Positions 24,818 through 33,386 of a stretch of 64,000 bases of DNA are shown here, piece after piece; position 1 is the first letter of the stretch; every line of letters starts with the position of its first letter. A program made the position numbers and the translations under genes. The notes beneath the pieces are model-generated. The model saw nothing but the letters and a program-made list of their open reading frames with translations. It searched no databases and was not told where the DNA came from. Source of the DNA: an uncultured Sutterella sp. (GTDB taxonomy: Bacteria; Pseudomonadota; Gammaproteobacteria; Burkholderiales; Burkholderiaceae_F); assembly GCA_900545275.1 (NCBI GenBank), contig UQYG01000004.1, forward strand, positions 1 through 64,000. Direction: 5' to 3'.

Positions 24818-24848
24818 AAGCCGCCGCCCCGATGAAGAGCGACGGCTT
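24818..24848 (-). terminator. Intrinsic terminator after pgsA
   Basis: Arms 24818-24827 and 24839-24848 pair with one mismatch. On the minus strand the stem runs into TTTCTTG. It lies just past the pgsA stop at 24873. Confidence 0.72.
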
Positions 24849-24872
24849 CGAAGTGTTTGCGCCGGGCGAGCC

Positions 24873-25472
24873 TTACTTGTTGAACGCGGGCGAGGCGGCG
24901 CGCAGATAGACGTACATCGAATAGATCGTGAGGACCGCGGCGATCCAGATGAGGATCGTCCCGATGAAGGAGACGGAGATCTTCACGCCTTCGACCGTGA
25001 TCGGATCCCACCAGAGGAGCATCGGGATCGCGGTCATCTGGGCGATCGTCTTGATCTTCCCGAACCAGTTCACTTTGACACGTCCGGATTCGCCCACCTT
25101 CGCCATCCATTCGCGAAGGGCCGAAACCGTGATTTCGCGGCCGATGATGATGAAGGCGACGAGCATGTCGAGTCGTTCCAACCCCACGAGCGCGATGAGC
25201 GCCATCGAGACGATGAGCTTGTCCGCGACCGGATCGAGGAAGGCGCCCATGTCGGTCGCCCAGCCTTCATAGCGGCGGGCGAGATACCCGTCGAGCGCAT
25301 CGGTCGTCGCCGCGATGACGAAGGTCAGACACGCGATGACGTTGATCCAGTGCGCGTCGATGATTTTCGTCGGAACGTAGAAGACGCCGACGGCGATGGG
25401 GATCATCGCGATTCGGGCCCAGGTGAGAACCATCGGAACGTTGATGGAGACGGGCGGTTTCAAGCGGGGCAT
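24873..25472 (-). CDS. pgsA: CDP-diacylglycerol-glycerol-3-phosphate 3-phosphatidyltransferase
   Basis: A 199-residue membrane enzyme that makes phosphatidylglycerol phosphate. It has the CDP-alcohol phosphotransferase signature DALDGYLARRYEGWATDMGAFLDPVADK, with all the metal-binding aspartates, and about five membrane helices. The N terminus NVPMVLTWARIAMIPIAVG matches the family. It lies 39 bp after uvrC on the same strand, a common proteobacterial pairing, and ends at a terminator. Confidence 0.95.
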   Translation of the reverse strand: MPRLKPPVSINVPMVLTWARIAMIPIAVGVFYVPTKIIDAHWINVIACLTFVIAATTDALDGYLARRYEGWATDMGAFLDPVADKLIVSMALIALVGLERLDMLVAFIIIGREITVSALREWMAKVGESGRVKVNWFGKIKTIAQMTAIPMLLWWDPITVEGVKISVSFIGTILIWIAAVLTIYSMYVYLRAASPAFNK

Positions 25473-25511
25473 GATGGATGAAAAAAGTTTGTGGGATGGG
25501 GTTCAGTAAGA

Positions 25512-27500
25512 TTACTCGATTTTCGGGGCCGCCCCCTCGTGCAACTGGGCATAAATTCGTTCCGCGAGACTCCGGCTGATGCCTTCGCACTTGGCGATGT
25601 CTTCGGCGGAAGCGTTTTTGAGCTGCCGCATGCCGCCGAAGTGCGTCAAAAGCTTCGCGCGGCGCTTGGGTCCGATCCCTTCAAGGTCCTCGAGGCGCGA
25701 GGTGTTGCGGGTTTTCGCGCGCTTGGCGCGCATCCCCGTGATCGCGAAGCGGTGCGCCTCGTCGCGGATTTCGGCGATGAGCATGAGGGCCTTCGACAAG
25801 GAGCCGAGAACGAGGGGCTCGCGCGCGACGCCGTCGATCTTCGGGAAGATCAGGGTTTCGAGACCGGTCTTCCGACCTTCGCCCTTGGCGACGCCGACGA
25901 TGACGGACAAATCGAGTCCGAGTTCGGTGAAGACCTGACGGGCCATTTCGACCTGACCTCGTCCGCCGTCGACGAGGACGACGTCGGGCAATTCCGCCTC
26001 CCCGCGCGTGACGGGGAGATAGCGGCGCTCGAGAACCTGCCGCATGGCGGCGTAGTCGTCGCCCGGCGTCACGTCGCGGATCGTGAAGCGCCGATAGAGG
26101 TTCGACTGCATGCGCCCTTCAAGGAAGACGACGCAACTCGCCTGCGTGGCTTCGCCCGCCGTGTGCGAAATATCGAAGCACTCGACCCGGAACTTCATCG
26201 GGTCGCCGTCCTTGGGTTCGATTTCGAGAACTTCGAGAAGGTCCTTGAGACGCGCCTCGCGGCTTCCCTCTTCCGAAATGTGGCGCGAGAGCGCGATCGT
26301 CGCCCCCTGCACGCACATTTCGAGCCAGCGCCTTCTCGTTTCGCGCGGTTCCGTGACGACGCTCACGCGCCGGCCGGCGCGCTCCGAAAGAAGCGCCGAG
26401 AGGCGTTCCGCCCAGTCCTTTTCACCCCCGAAGGGCTCGGTGATGAGGACCGTCGGAATTTCCTGATCGCAGTAGTGCTGCGCGACGAAGGCCTCGAGAA
26501 TTTCCCCCTTTTCGGGCATGAGCTGCTCGCGCACGACGCCCTTCGGGAAGATCGGACGGTCGCCGAGGTGTCGGCCCCCGCGCACCATGGCGAGGTTCAC
26601 GCAGATCGTGCCGCCCGAGACCGCGACCGCCACGATGTCGGCGTTCGTGTCGCCGCCCGTCGTTTCGATCGCCTGGCTTTGCTGCAGGGTCGTGAGCGCC
26701 GCGATGCGGTCGCGAAAGACGGCCGCGCGCTCGAACTCCCACTTCTCCGACGCCTGCCACATCTGCCGCTCGTACTCTTCGACGACTTCACGGGTGCGGC
26801 CTTCCAAAAAGGCGGCGGCGCGCTCGCAGTCGCGGGCGTAGTCTTCGCGCGAGATGAGTCCCACGCAGGGAGCCGTGCAGCGACCGATCTGTCCCAAAAG
26901 ACAGGCGCGGGTGCGGTTTTGGAAGACGGCGTTTTCGCAGGTCCGAAGCCCGAAGACCTTCTGCATGATCTGAATCGCGTCGCGCACGGCGCCCGAGTTC
27001 GGATAGGGCCCGAAAAAGCGCGAGCGGCGGTCGACGCCGCCCCGGTAGTAGGAAAGACGCGGGAAGTCTTCGGGACCGAGCTTCACGTAGGGGTAGCTCT
27101 TGTCGTCTCGAAAGAGAATGTTGTACTTCGGGTGAAGCGACTTGATGAGATTGTTTTCGAGAAGCAGCGCCTCGGCTTCCGAACGCGTCACGGTGGTTTC
27201 GAGCCTTGCGATCTGGCTCACCATGATGCGGATTCGGGGCGAGAGGTCCGACTTCTGAAAGTAGGAGCTCACGCGCTTTTTGAGGTCGCGCGCCTTCCCG
27301 ACGTAGAGGCAGCGTCCCTCCGCGTCGAAATAGCGGTAGCATCCCGGCAGATTCGGGAGCGTCCTCAGTTCCGCCTTGGCGTCGAAGGTCTTGACTTCGG
27401 GTTCGTTGGCAAACCCTTCTCCCGCCTCATCTTCCGTTCGGTCGGGAGCGGGGCCGGAGGCCTCGGCCGCTTCGATTTTCTGTTCGTCGGTCTCAGTCAT
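25512..27500 (-). CDS. uvrC: Excinuclease ABC subunit C
   Basis: A 662-residue UvrC, which makes both incisions in nucleotide-excision repair. Order of domains: a variable acidic N-terminal extension (about 1-45), the GIY-YIG nuclease (about 46-125, PGCYRYFDAEGRCLYVGKA), the UVR UvrB-binding motif near EFERAAVFRDRIAAL, the RNase H-like C-terminal nuclease (FDISHTAGEATQASCVVF and VLVDGGRGQVEMA), and tandem helix-hairpin-helix motifs at the end (LEDLEGIGPKRRAKLL, CEGISRSLAERIY). The N-terminal extension is longer than in E. coli. earP is divergent upstream. Confidence 0.97.
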   Translation of the reverse strand: MTETDEQKIEAAEASGPAPDRTEDEAGEGFANEPEVKTFDAKAELRTLPNLPGCYRYFDAEGRCLYVGKARDLKKRVSSYFQKSDLSPRIRIMVSQIARLETTVTRSEAEALLLENNLIKSLHPKYNILFRDDKSYPYVKLGPEDFPRLSYYRGGVDRRSRFFGPYPNSGAVRDAIQIMQKVFGLRTCENAVFQNRTRACLLGQIGRCTAPCVGLISREDYARDCERAAAFLEGRTREVVEEYERQMWQASEKWEFERAAVFRDRIAALTTLQQSQAIETTGGDTNADIVAVAVSGGTICVNLAMVRGGRHLGDRPIFPKGVVREQLMPEKGEILEAFVAQHYCDQEIPTVLITEPFGGEKDWAERLSALLSERAGRRVSVVTEPRETRRRWLEMCVQGATIALSRHISEEGSREARLKDLLEVLEIEPKDGDPMKFRVECFDISHTAGEATQASCVVFLEGRMQSNLYRRFTIRDVTPGDDYAAMRQVLERRYLPVTRGEAELPDVVLVDGGRGQVEMARQVFTELGLDLSVIVGVAKGEGRKTGLETLIFPKIDGVAREPLVLGSLSKALMLIAEIRDEAHRFAITGMRAKRAKTRNTSRLEDLEGIGPKRRAKLLTHFGGMRQLKNASAEDIAKCEGISRSLAERIYAQLHEGAAPKIE

Positions 27501-27582
27501 GCGCTTCTGGAATGAACGGCGTCCCTGCGCGGACGCCCGAAACTCGGGTATTGTAGCGGCTCAATCTTCCAAAAGGACTTCC

Positions 27583-28683
27583 ATGCAGCCCCGATCCGTA
27601 CAGATTTTCTGCCGCATCATCGACAATTTCGGCGATGCGGGCGTCACCCTGCGCGTCGCGCGCCGTTTTCTCGCGGAAGGCGTCGCGCCGCTTCTCATTT
27701 CGGACCACCTTGAAGTCCTCGCCAAACTTCTGCCGGGACTCGATCCGACGGCGCCCCGTTCCGTCGTGGACGGCATCGGCGTCGCCGACTGGGACGCCTT
27801 TGCGGCCGACCCCGACGCGCCCGCGGACCTGGTGCTCGAGACCTTCGGTTGCCGACTTCCCGAGAAATTCGAGGAACGCATGGCCGTGACGCCCCCGAAG
27901 CTCACGATGAACCTCGACTACCTGAGCGCCGAAGACTGGGTCGAATCCTGCCACGGCGTCTGGGGCCTGCACCCGACGCTTCCGATTCGTAAGCTCTGGT
28001 ACTTTCCGGGCTTCACCGACCGCACGGGCGGACTCACGATCGAGCCCGACTACGAAGACCGCCGCGCGGCCTTCGATCGGGAGGCGTTTCTGCGCTCGCT
28101 CGGGGTGACGGATCCCTCGCGTCCGACGCTCTACTTCTTCCTTTACCCCACCAACGACGTGGTCGCCTGGGCGCGGGCGTTGCTTTCAATCGAAACACCT
28201 TTGAACGTTCTCCTGGCGCCGGGCGAGGGCACGGATGCGCTCCGAGATGCCCTGTCCGCCGCGCCGCACCCGCACCGGGTAATTGCGACGCCCTTTGTCG
28301 AGCAACCGCTCTTTGACCGCTATCTCTGGGCCGCGGACGGCGTCGTGATCCGCGGCGAAGACAGTTTCGTGCGCGCGCAGCTCTCGGGAACACCCCTTTT
28401 CTGGGCCACCTACCCGACCGAAGACAAGGCGCATGAAATCAAGTTCGAAGCCTGGGCCGCGCGCGTAAACGCCGTCCTGGGCGACAAGGACGTGGTCGAC
28501 GCTCTCGCCCTCAACCGCGCATGGCTCGAAGGCAAGGCCGCGGACCACGATCTTGCGGCCTGGGTCGGAAAGCTTCCCGATCTTCGCCTGGCCTGGGCGC
28601 CCTGGCGCGCGTCCCTTTTCGCCCGCAAGGAGCTCGTGCGCGGGATGCTCGAGCGCTATGAAGAGGAGACGAAGAAAGCCTGA
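27583..28683 (+). CDS. earP: EF-P arginine rhamnosyltransferase EarP
   Basis: A 366-residue inverting glycosyltransferase that attaches rhamnose from dTDP-rhamnose to Arg32 of elongation factor P. The signature N terminus RIIDNFGDAGVTLRVAR holds the two catalytic aspartates (D14 and D18). The C-terminal donor site is RGEDSFVRAQLSGTPLFWATY. The open frame begins 69 codons earlier on the antisense of uvrC; the ATG at 27583 with AAAAGGA before it gives the normal start. Its target gene efp lies 2.1 kb downstream, separated by two membrane-protein genes. Confidence 0.95.
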   Translation: MQPRSVQIFCRIIDNFGDAGVTLRVARRFLAEGVAPLLISDHLEVLAKLLPGLDPTAPRSVVDGIGVADWDAFAADPDAPADLVLETFGCRLPEKFEERMAVTPPKLTMNLDYLSAEDWVESCHGVWGLHPTLPIRKLWYFPGFTDRTGGLTIEPDYEDRRAAFDREAFLRSLGVTDPSRPTLYFFLYPTNDVVAWARALLSIETPLNVLLAPGEGTDALRDALSAAPHPHRVIATPFVEQPLFDRYLWAADGVVIRGEDSFVRAQLSGTPLFWATYPTEDKAHEIKFEAWAARVNAVLGDKDVVDALALNRAWLEGKAADHDLAAWVGKLPDLRLAWAPWRASLFARKELVRGMLERYEEETKKA

Positions 28684-28823
28684 AAAAGTAAAGCCTTCGT
28701 AAAGCTTTGCCGGCAAAATGTTTCCTCTCCGGTCCCTTCTTTACGCTCACTTTACCTTCCATAGGGACCCCTAATTTTCGCCTGCTACATTCTCTTGCAA
28801 GACATAACACAAAGGAGCATGTC

Positions 28824-30149
28824 ATGAGAATGCGGCGCATCGTTTTGGGGTTTGTCGCGGCAACGACCGCGGCCTGGCTCTTCGGTCTTTGGGCGGATCC
28901 GCCCGCCATGAACGGGCGGGGCATATCGCACGAGGTCTTCTATTGGAACGGCGTTCTCGCCTGGGGGTTCATGGCGATGGCGATCGTCATCGCCGCGCGT
29001 CCCGCATGGCTCGAGCGCGTGACGAAGACGCCGCTCGATGAACTCTACCGCTGGCACCGCACGCTCGGCTTCTGGGCGCTCGGTCTCTCGGTCGTGCACT
29101 GGGTGACGAAGACCCTCATGCAGCCGATCCTTTCGCTCATGACGCTCGACCCCGTCCCCAAGATCGTGCGCGGCGAACTCGCCGGATTCGATCTCTTCTG
29201 GTCGCAGATCCGGCCCTTTGCCGTCGACTCCTCGATCTGGGCCACGGCGATCGCGCTTCTTTTGGGCGCCATGGTCTTTGTGAAGGCGATCCGCTACTCG
29301 AAGTGGCTTCTCTGGCACAAGCTCTTCTCGGTCCTCTTCATCCTTCTCTCCGTCCACTCGATCCGCCTCATGGATCCGGCCGACGCCTTCCTCCCCTTGG
29401 GTTGGATCAACATCGCCGTAACGCTCATCGGTCTCCGGTATTCGGCCGTGCTGCTCGTGCGCGGCGCCGGTCGTGAAAAGACCGTGAAGGCGGCCGTCAC
29501 CGACGTGCGCGTTGACCGCGACGTCACGCTTCTCACCGTCCGCCCGGAAAAACCGCTTTCCGTACGGCCGGGCGAATTCGCCTTCCTCGCGACCGACGGC
29601 GAGGAAAAGCATCCGTTTTCGGTCGCGTCGGTGCGACCCGACGGCACGCTCCTCTTTGCCGTGAAGGCTCTGGGCGACTACACGACGAACACGGTCCCGA
29701 CGATCGCCGCCGGGGACGTCGTCAGCGTCGAAGGTCCCTGGGGCGCCTTCACGCCCGCCTTCCTCGAGGGGGACGCCCAAAAGAAGCCCCGGCACGAAGT
29801 CTGGGTGGCGGGCGGCATCGGAATCGCGCCCTTCTACGCCTGGCTCGAGTCGGCCGCGAAGGAAGAGAACGCCGCCCCGTACGCAAAACTTGTCTGGTGC
29901 ATCCGTGACCGCACGGCGGAACCGCTCTTCGGACAGGTCGAGTGGCTCGCCAAGAAGGCGGGCGTCGACCTTCGCGTGGTGGAATCGAAAACCGCACGCC
30001 TCGACGCCGCGGCCCTTTTCCGGGAAGGACTCCCCGAGAGCCTTGCGCTCTGCGCCGGCGCAGGCCTCTCGAGCGCCGTGATCGACGCCTACCTAAAGGC
30101 GGGCGGAGAGCGCTCGGCCGTGCGGCGCGAACACTTTGACTGGCGCTAG
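28824..30149 (+). CDS. Ferric-reductase-type transmembrane flavocytochrome
   Basis: A 441-residue protein. The first 220 residues contain about six membrane helices with haem-ligand histidines (RWHRTLGFWALGLSVVHWV, LLWHKLFSVLFILLSVHSIRL), the ferric-reductase-like transmembrane domain. The C-terminal half is an FNR-type module with an FAD-binding HPFSVASV segment and the NAD(P)-binding VWVAGGIGIAPFYAWL. It would move electrons from cytoplasmic NAD(P)H across the membrane. The start has AAAGGAG six bases upstream. It lies between earP and efp, with no evident link to translation. Confidence 0.88.
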   Translation: MRMRRIVLGFVAATTAAWLFGLWADPPAMNGRGISHEVFYWNGVLAWGFMAMAIVIAARPAWLERVTKTPLDELYRWHRTLGFWALGLSVVHWVTKTLMQPILSLMTLDPVPKIVRGELAGFDLFWSQIRPFAVDSSIWATAIALLLGAMVFVKAIRYSKWLLWHKLFSVLFILLSVHSIRLMDPADAFLPLGWINIAVTLIGLRYSAVLLVRGAGREKTVKAAVTDVRVDRDVTLLTVRPEKPLSVRPGEFAFLATDGEEKHPFSVASVRPDGTLLFAVKALGDYTTNTVPTIAAGDVVSVEGPWGAFTPAFLEGDAQKKPRHEVWVAGGIGIAPFYAWLESAAKEENAAPYAKLVWCIRDRTAEPLFGQVEWLAKKAGVDLRVVESKTARLDAAALFREGLPESLALCAGAGLSSAVIDAYLKAGGERSAVRREHFDWR

Positions 30150-30264
30150 CGGACTCGAAAGAGCCGTCCCGATGGGTTACCTGACGGACGGCCTTTCGCG
30201 TACCTTCGGACAGCTTGCTCGGTTCCGTCGGTCAGGCGACAATGGCGGCGCAGGAGATTGAATC

Positions 30265-30666
30265 ATGTTCCAAAAAATCGCGGTCGGCACGCTCGCCTTT
30301 GTTCTCTCGATCGTTTTCATCGTGACGGCCGCGGGCCGCGTCGCCGCCCAAGGCTGGGAAAAAGCGTTGCCCGAACTTGCGGCCGTGACCGTCGCGGCGG
30401 TCGCCTACGCGTTCGGACTGCGGCTTTTGGGAGGCTTGTGCTTTGCCCAGCTTCGGAACGCCCGCCTGCGGCGCATCGCCTCGCTAGCCCTGCAGTACTC
30501 GGTCTCCGTCGCGGCCTACGTCGGGCTCATCGACCTGGCGCTTCAGCCGGAATGGACGGACAGCGCTATGCTCTTGAGCGACCTCTCCACTTTCCTCGCC
30601 GCCCACGCCTTCGCGTGCTTCTTCCTCTTGGTCTGGCGCGTCGTCGACCTCCTCGTCGAGCGGTGA
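30265..30666 (+). CDS. Small four-helix membrane protein of unknown function
   Basis: A 133-residue protein with about four hydrophobic helices (5-27, 37-60, 72-95, 106-128) and a basic loop around RNARLRRI. I do not recognise a family. The ATG at 30265 has AGGAG seven bases upstream, which supports a real gene. It lies between the flavocytochrome and efp genes on the same strand and may share a transcript with either. Confidence 0.65.
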   Translation: MFQKIAVGTLAFVLSIVFIVTAAGRVAAQGWEKALPELAAVTVAAVAYAFGLRLLGGLCFAQLRNARLRRIASLALQYSVSVAAYVGLIDLALQPEWTDSAMLLSDLSTFLAAHAFACFFLLVWRVVDLLVER

Positions 30667-30823
30667 GGCAAACCGCCCGAAATGCCGCGCGTGTTCGGGC
30701 TCGAGCAAGCCGCGCCGCTTTTTGCTAGAATAGCGCGTTGCTCTGACACCCTGCGGACGGACAGTCCGGACGCACGGTCCTCCTTTCCCAAGCAATTTTT
30801 TTGCACAAACAGGATTTACTCGA

Positions 30824-31381
30824 ATGAAAACCGCACAGGAACTGCGCCTTGGCAACGTCTTCATGGTTGGCAAGGATCCGATGGTCGTTGTGAAGTCGGA
30901 ATACTCGAAGGGCGGCCGCGGCGCCTCCGTCGTGAAGATGAAGATGAAGAACCTTCTCACGAACGCCACGACCGAAACGGTCTTCCGCGCCGACGACAAG
31001 TTTGAAGACCTCATCCTCGAACGCAAGGAAGTCACGTACTCCTACTTCGCCGATCCGCACTATGTCTGGATGGACGAAGAATACAACCAGTACGAAGTTG
31101 AAGCCGACGTCATGTCCGAAGCCCTCAAGTACCTTGAGGACGGCATGCAGGCCGAATGCGTCTTCTACGAAGGCCGCGCCATCTCGATCGAACTCCCGAC
31201 GATTCTCGTTCGCGAAATCACCTACACGGAACCCGCCGTCAAGGGCGACACCTCCGGCAAGGTCATGAAGCCCGCCAAGATCGCCACGGGTTACGAACTC
31301 GCCGTTCCGGCCTTCGTCGAAACGGGCGACAAGATTGAAATCGACACGCGCACGGGCGAATACCGCAACCGCGTGAAGTAA
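30824..31381 (+). CDS. efp: Elongation factor P
   Basis: A 185-residue EF-P, which relieves ribosome stalling at polyproline stretches. The three-domain length is standard. The tip of domain I reads YSKGGRGASVVK, with Arg at position 32, the form modified by EarP rather than the lysine form modified by EpmA/B. The C-terminal ATGYELAVPAFVETGDKIEIDTRTGEY signature is intact. An AGGA site lies eight bases before the start. Two terminator hairpins follow. Confidence 0.98.
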   Translation: MKTAQELRLGNVFMVGKDPMVVVKSEYSKGGRGASVVKMKMKNLLTNATTETVFRADDKFEDLILERKEVTYSYFADPHYVWMDEEYNQYEVEADVMSEALKYLEDGMQAECVFYEGRAISIELPTILVREITYTEPAVKGDTSGKVMKPAKIATGYELAVPAFVETGDKIEIDTRTGEYRNRVK

Positions 31382-31392
31382 TTTCGACGGAA

Positions 31393-31461
31393 AAACTCCC
31401 TGGCGGGAGTTTCCGCACAAGGCGCAAACCCCGCGAATCCACACGCGGGGTTTCGCTTTTT
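31393..31461 (+). terminator. Double terminator after efp
   Basis: A small stem at 31393-31400/31405-31412 (AAACTCCC/GGGAGTTT) is followed by a strong stem at 31426-31435/31444-31453 (AAACCCCGCG/CGCGGGGTTT) with a T-run to 31461. Confidence 0.92.
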
Positions 31462-31500
31462 CGGGCACAATGTTCTCTCTCCTCCGTTTTCCCGACCGAC

Positions 31501-31917
31501 ATGAACATCCAGAAAGACAACGAAATGTACATGCGCATCGCGCTTATCACGGCCGAGCGCAGCTATGCGCGCCGCCTCAAGGTGGGCTGCGTCATCGTGA
31601 AGAACCACTCGATCATTTCCTTCGGTTGGAACGGCATGCCCACGGGCTACGACAACTGCTGCGAAACGGAGGTGAACGGCGAGCTCGTCACGCGCCCCGA
31701 AGTGCAACACGCGGAATTGAACGCGATCGCCAAGCTCGCGGAAAACGGATACTCCTCGAAGGGCGCGGCGATCTTCATCACGCACAGCCCCTGCATTCAC
31801 TGCGCGCTGCTCATTCAGAAGTGCGGCATCACCGACGTCTACTATCACGAGCTCTACCGCTCGGGCGACGGTCTCGAATTTCTTCGCCGCGCCGGCATCG
31901 GCGTGCACCAGCTCTGA
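31501..31917 (+). CDS. dCMP deaminase family protein
   Basis: A 138-residue zinc deaminase. The catalytic motif HAELNAI (His ligand and proton-shuttle Glu) and PCIHCA (two Cys ligands) are in the right order and spacing for deoxycytidylate deaminase, which makes dUMP for thymidylate synthesis. The N terminus MNIQKDNEMYMRIALITAERS and the segment SFGWNGMPTGYDNCCE also fit this subfamily. It is transcribed alone between two terminators. Confidence 0.92.
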   Translation: MNIQKDNEMYMRIALITAERSYARRLKVGCVIVKNHSIISFGWNGMPTGYDNCCETEVNGELVTRPEVQHAELNAIAKLAENGYSSKGAAIFITHSPCIHCALLIQKCGITDVYYHELYRSGDGLEFLRRAGIGVHQL

Positions 31918-31925
31918 TCGCCCGC

Positions 31926-31958
31926 AAGCCCGTTCCGAAAGTGCCGAACGGGCTTTTT
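31926..31958 (+). terminator. Intrinsic terminator after the dCMP deaminase gene
   Basis: Arms 31926-31935 (AAGCCCGTTC) and 31946-31955 (GAACGGGCTT) pair fully and lead into a T-run, only nine bases after the stop. Confidence 0.94.
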
Positions 31959-32181
31959 CGTTTTCTCTCACGCGCCCGTTTCCCTCCCCGCCCTGCACCC
32001 AGGCAGATTTCCTAGGCAAAGAGCCTTATCCGCACCGTCCGGTCGCTCCGTTATGATGGATTTTGTGCGTGCCGACGCTGCGGCGCGCAGTTCTCCACCC
32101 TCGTGCTTTTCATCGACATGCCCGCCCGAACGGGCATGTCGACGGAAAGCCTCTTTCCACCCTCGACCGTGCGGAGTCCGT

Positions 32182-33354
32182 ATGTTCGAAAACGTATATT
32201 TCTTCCTCTTCATCTGTCTCCTCTTCTTCGGAATCGGCGACGTGGCGGGCGTGGCGACCAAGGCCAAGCTCTCCTCCGTCTTCGTGAGCCTCTTTCTCTT
32301 CCTGATCGGCTTCGTGACGGGCATCATCCCGCCCGACATCATCAAAGTCGCCGGTCTTTCGGAAATCGGCAAGTGGGCCACCGTCTTCATCGTCTTCAGC
32401 ATGGGGACGACCATCAACCTGCGCGAACTTCTTGCCGAGTGGCGCACCGTCGCGACCGCCGTCCTTTCGATGCTTTCGCTCACCGTGGCGGGCTTCGCTC
32501 TCGTTCCTCTCATCGGCTATGAAGAAACCATCGTCGCGATCCCGATTCTGAACGGCGGCATCGTGGCCACCCAGATGATGACGAGCGCCGCCATGGAACA
32601 GGGCTTCCAGATCGCCGCCGCGCTCGGCGCGATTCTCTACGCCGTGCAGAAGTTCGTCGGCACCCCGATCGCCTCCTACTTCGGTCTTCGCGAAGCGAAC
32701 GCCCTGCTTGAAGAATACCGCCGCACGGGCGTGCGTCCGCACTTCCCCGGTCAGGTGACCGACACCGAAAAGAAGCCCACCTTCTTTGAACGCCACAAGA
32801 AGTACTACGGCGCCTTCACGTCGCTTGCGCTTACGGCCACCTTCGCGTGGATCGCCTACCTGATTCAGCTCGGCACGGGTCTCTCGGCCACGATCTGGGC
32901 CCTCATCCTCGGCGCCGTCGTCTCCTACCTCGGCATCGTTCCGCCGAACATCCTGAAGCACGCCAACTCCTCGGGGATCTTCAACATCGCCGTCTTCGCG
33001 TCGATCATTCCGTCGCTTGCGATGATCAAGGTGGACGACCTCATCACGCTCTCCTACGCCACGGTCGTCGTCTTCATCCTCTCCATCGCCGTGCTCTTCG
33101 TCTTCTTCTACGTCCTTCCCTGCTGGAAGCTCATCGGTTCGCGCAACCTCGCCATGGGCGTCGCGAGCTGCCAGCTCCTCGGCTTCCCGGCGACCTATCT
33201 GATCGCCAACGAAGTCGCGCAGGCCGCCGCCGAGAACGACGAAGAAAAGCAGATCATTCTCGACCGTCTGATGCCGAAGTACCTCGTGGGCGGCTTCTCC
33301 ACCGTCACGACCTTCTCGGTCATCATCGCGGGCTTCTTCGTTCCGCTTCTCTGA
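32182..33354 (+). CDS. Multi-helix transporter, possibly GltS-like
   Basis: A 390-residue inner-membrane protein with about ten to eleven helices and two similar halves (roughly 1-150 and 210-390) joined by a charged cytoplasmic loop (185-215, FPGQVTDTEKKPTFFERHKK). The pattern recalls sodium/glutamate symporters, but I cannot place it in a named family with certainty. The start at 32182 has GGAG upstream. It lies 32 bp before a gamma-glutamyltransferase gene on the same strand, so it likely moves glutamate, a gamma-glutamyl compound or the enzyme's product. That is inferred from context. Confidence 0.7.
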   Translation: MFENVYFFLFICLLFFGIGDVAGVATKAKLSSVFVSLFLFLIGFVTGIIPPDIIKVAGLSEIGKWATVFIVFSMGTTINLRELLAEWRTVATAVLSMLSLTVAGFALVPLIGYEETIVAIPILNGGIVATQMMTSAAMEQGFQIAAALGAILYAVQKFVGTPIASYFGLREANALLEEYRRTGVRPHFPGQVTDTEKKPTFFERHKKYYGAFTSLALTATFAWIAYLIQLGTGLSATIWALILGAVVSYLGIVPPNILKHANSSGIFNIAVFASIIPSLAMIKVDDLITLSYATVVVFILSIAVLFVFFYVLPCWKLIGSRNLAMGVASCQLLGFPATYLIANEVAQAAAENDEEKQIILDRLMPKYLVGGFSTVTTFSVIIAGFFVPLL

Positions 33355-33386
33355 CACACGCAACGATTTTGTAAGGAACACGCATC

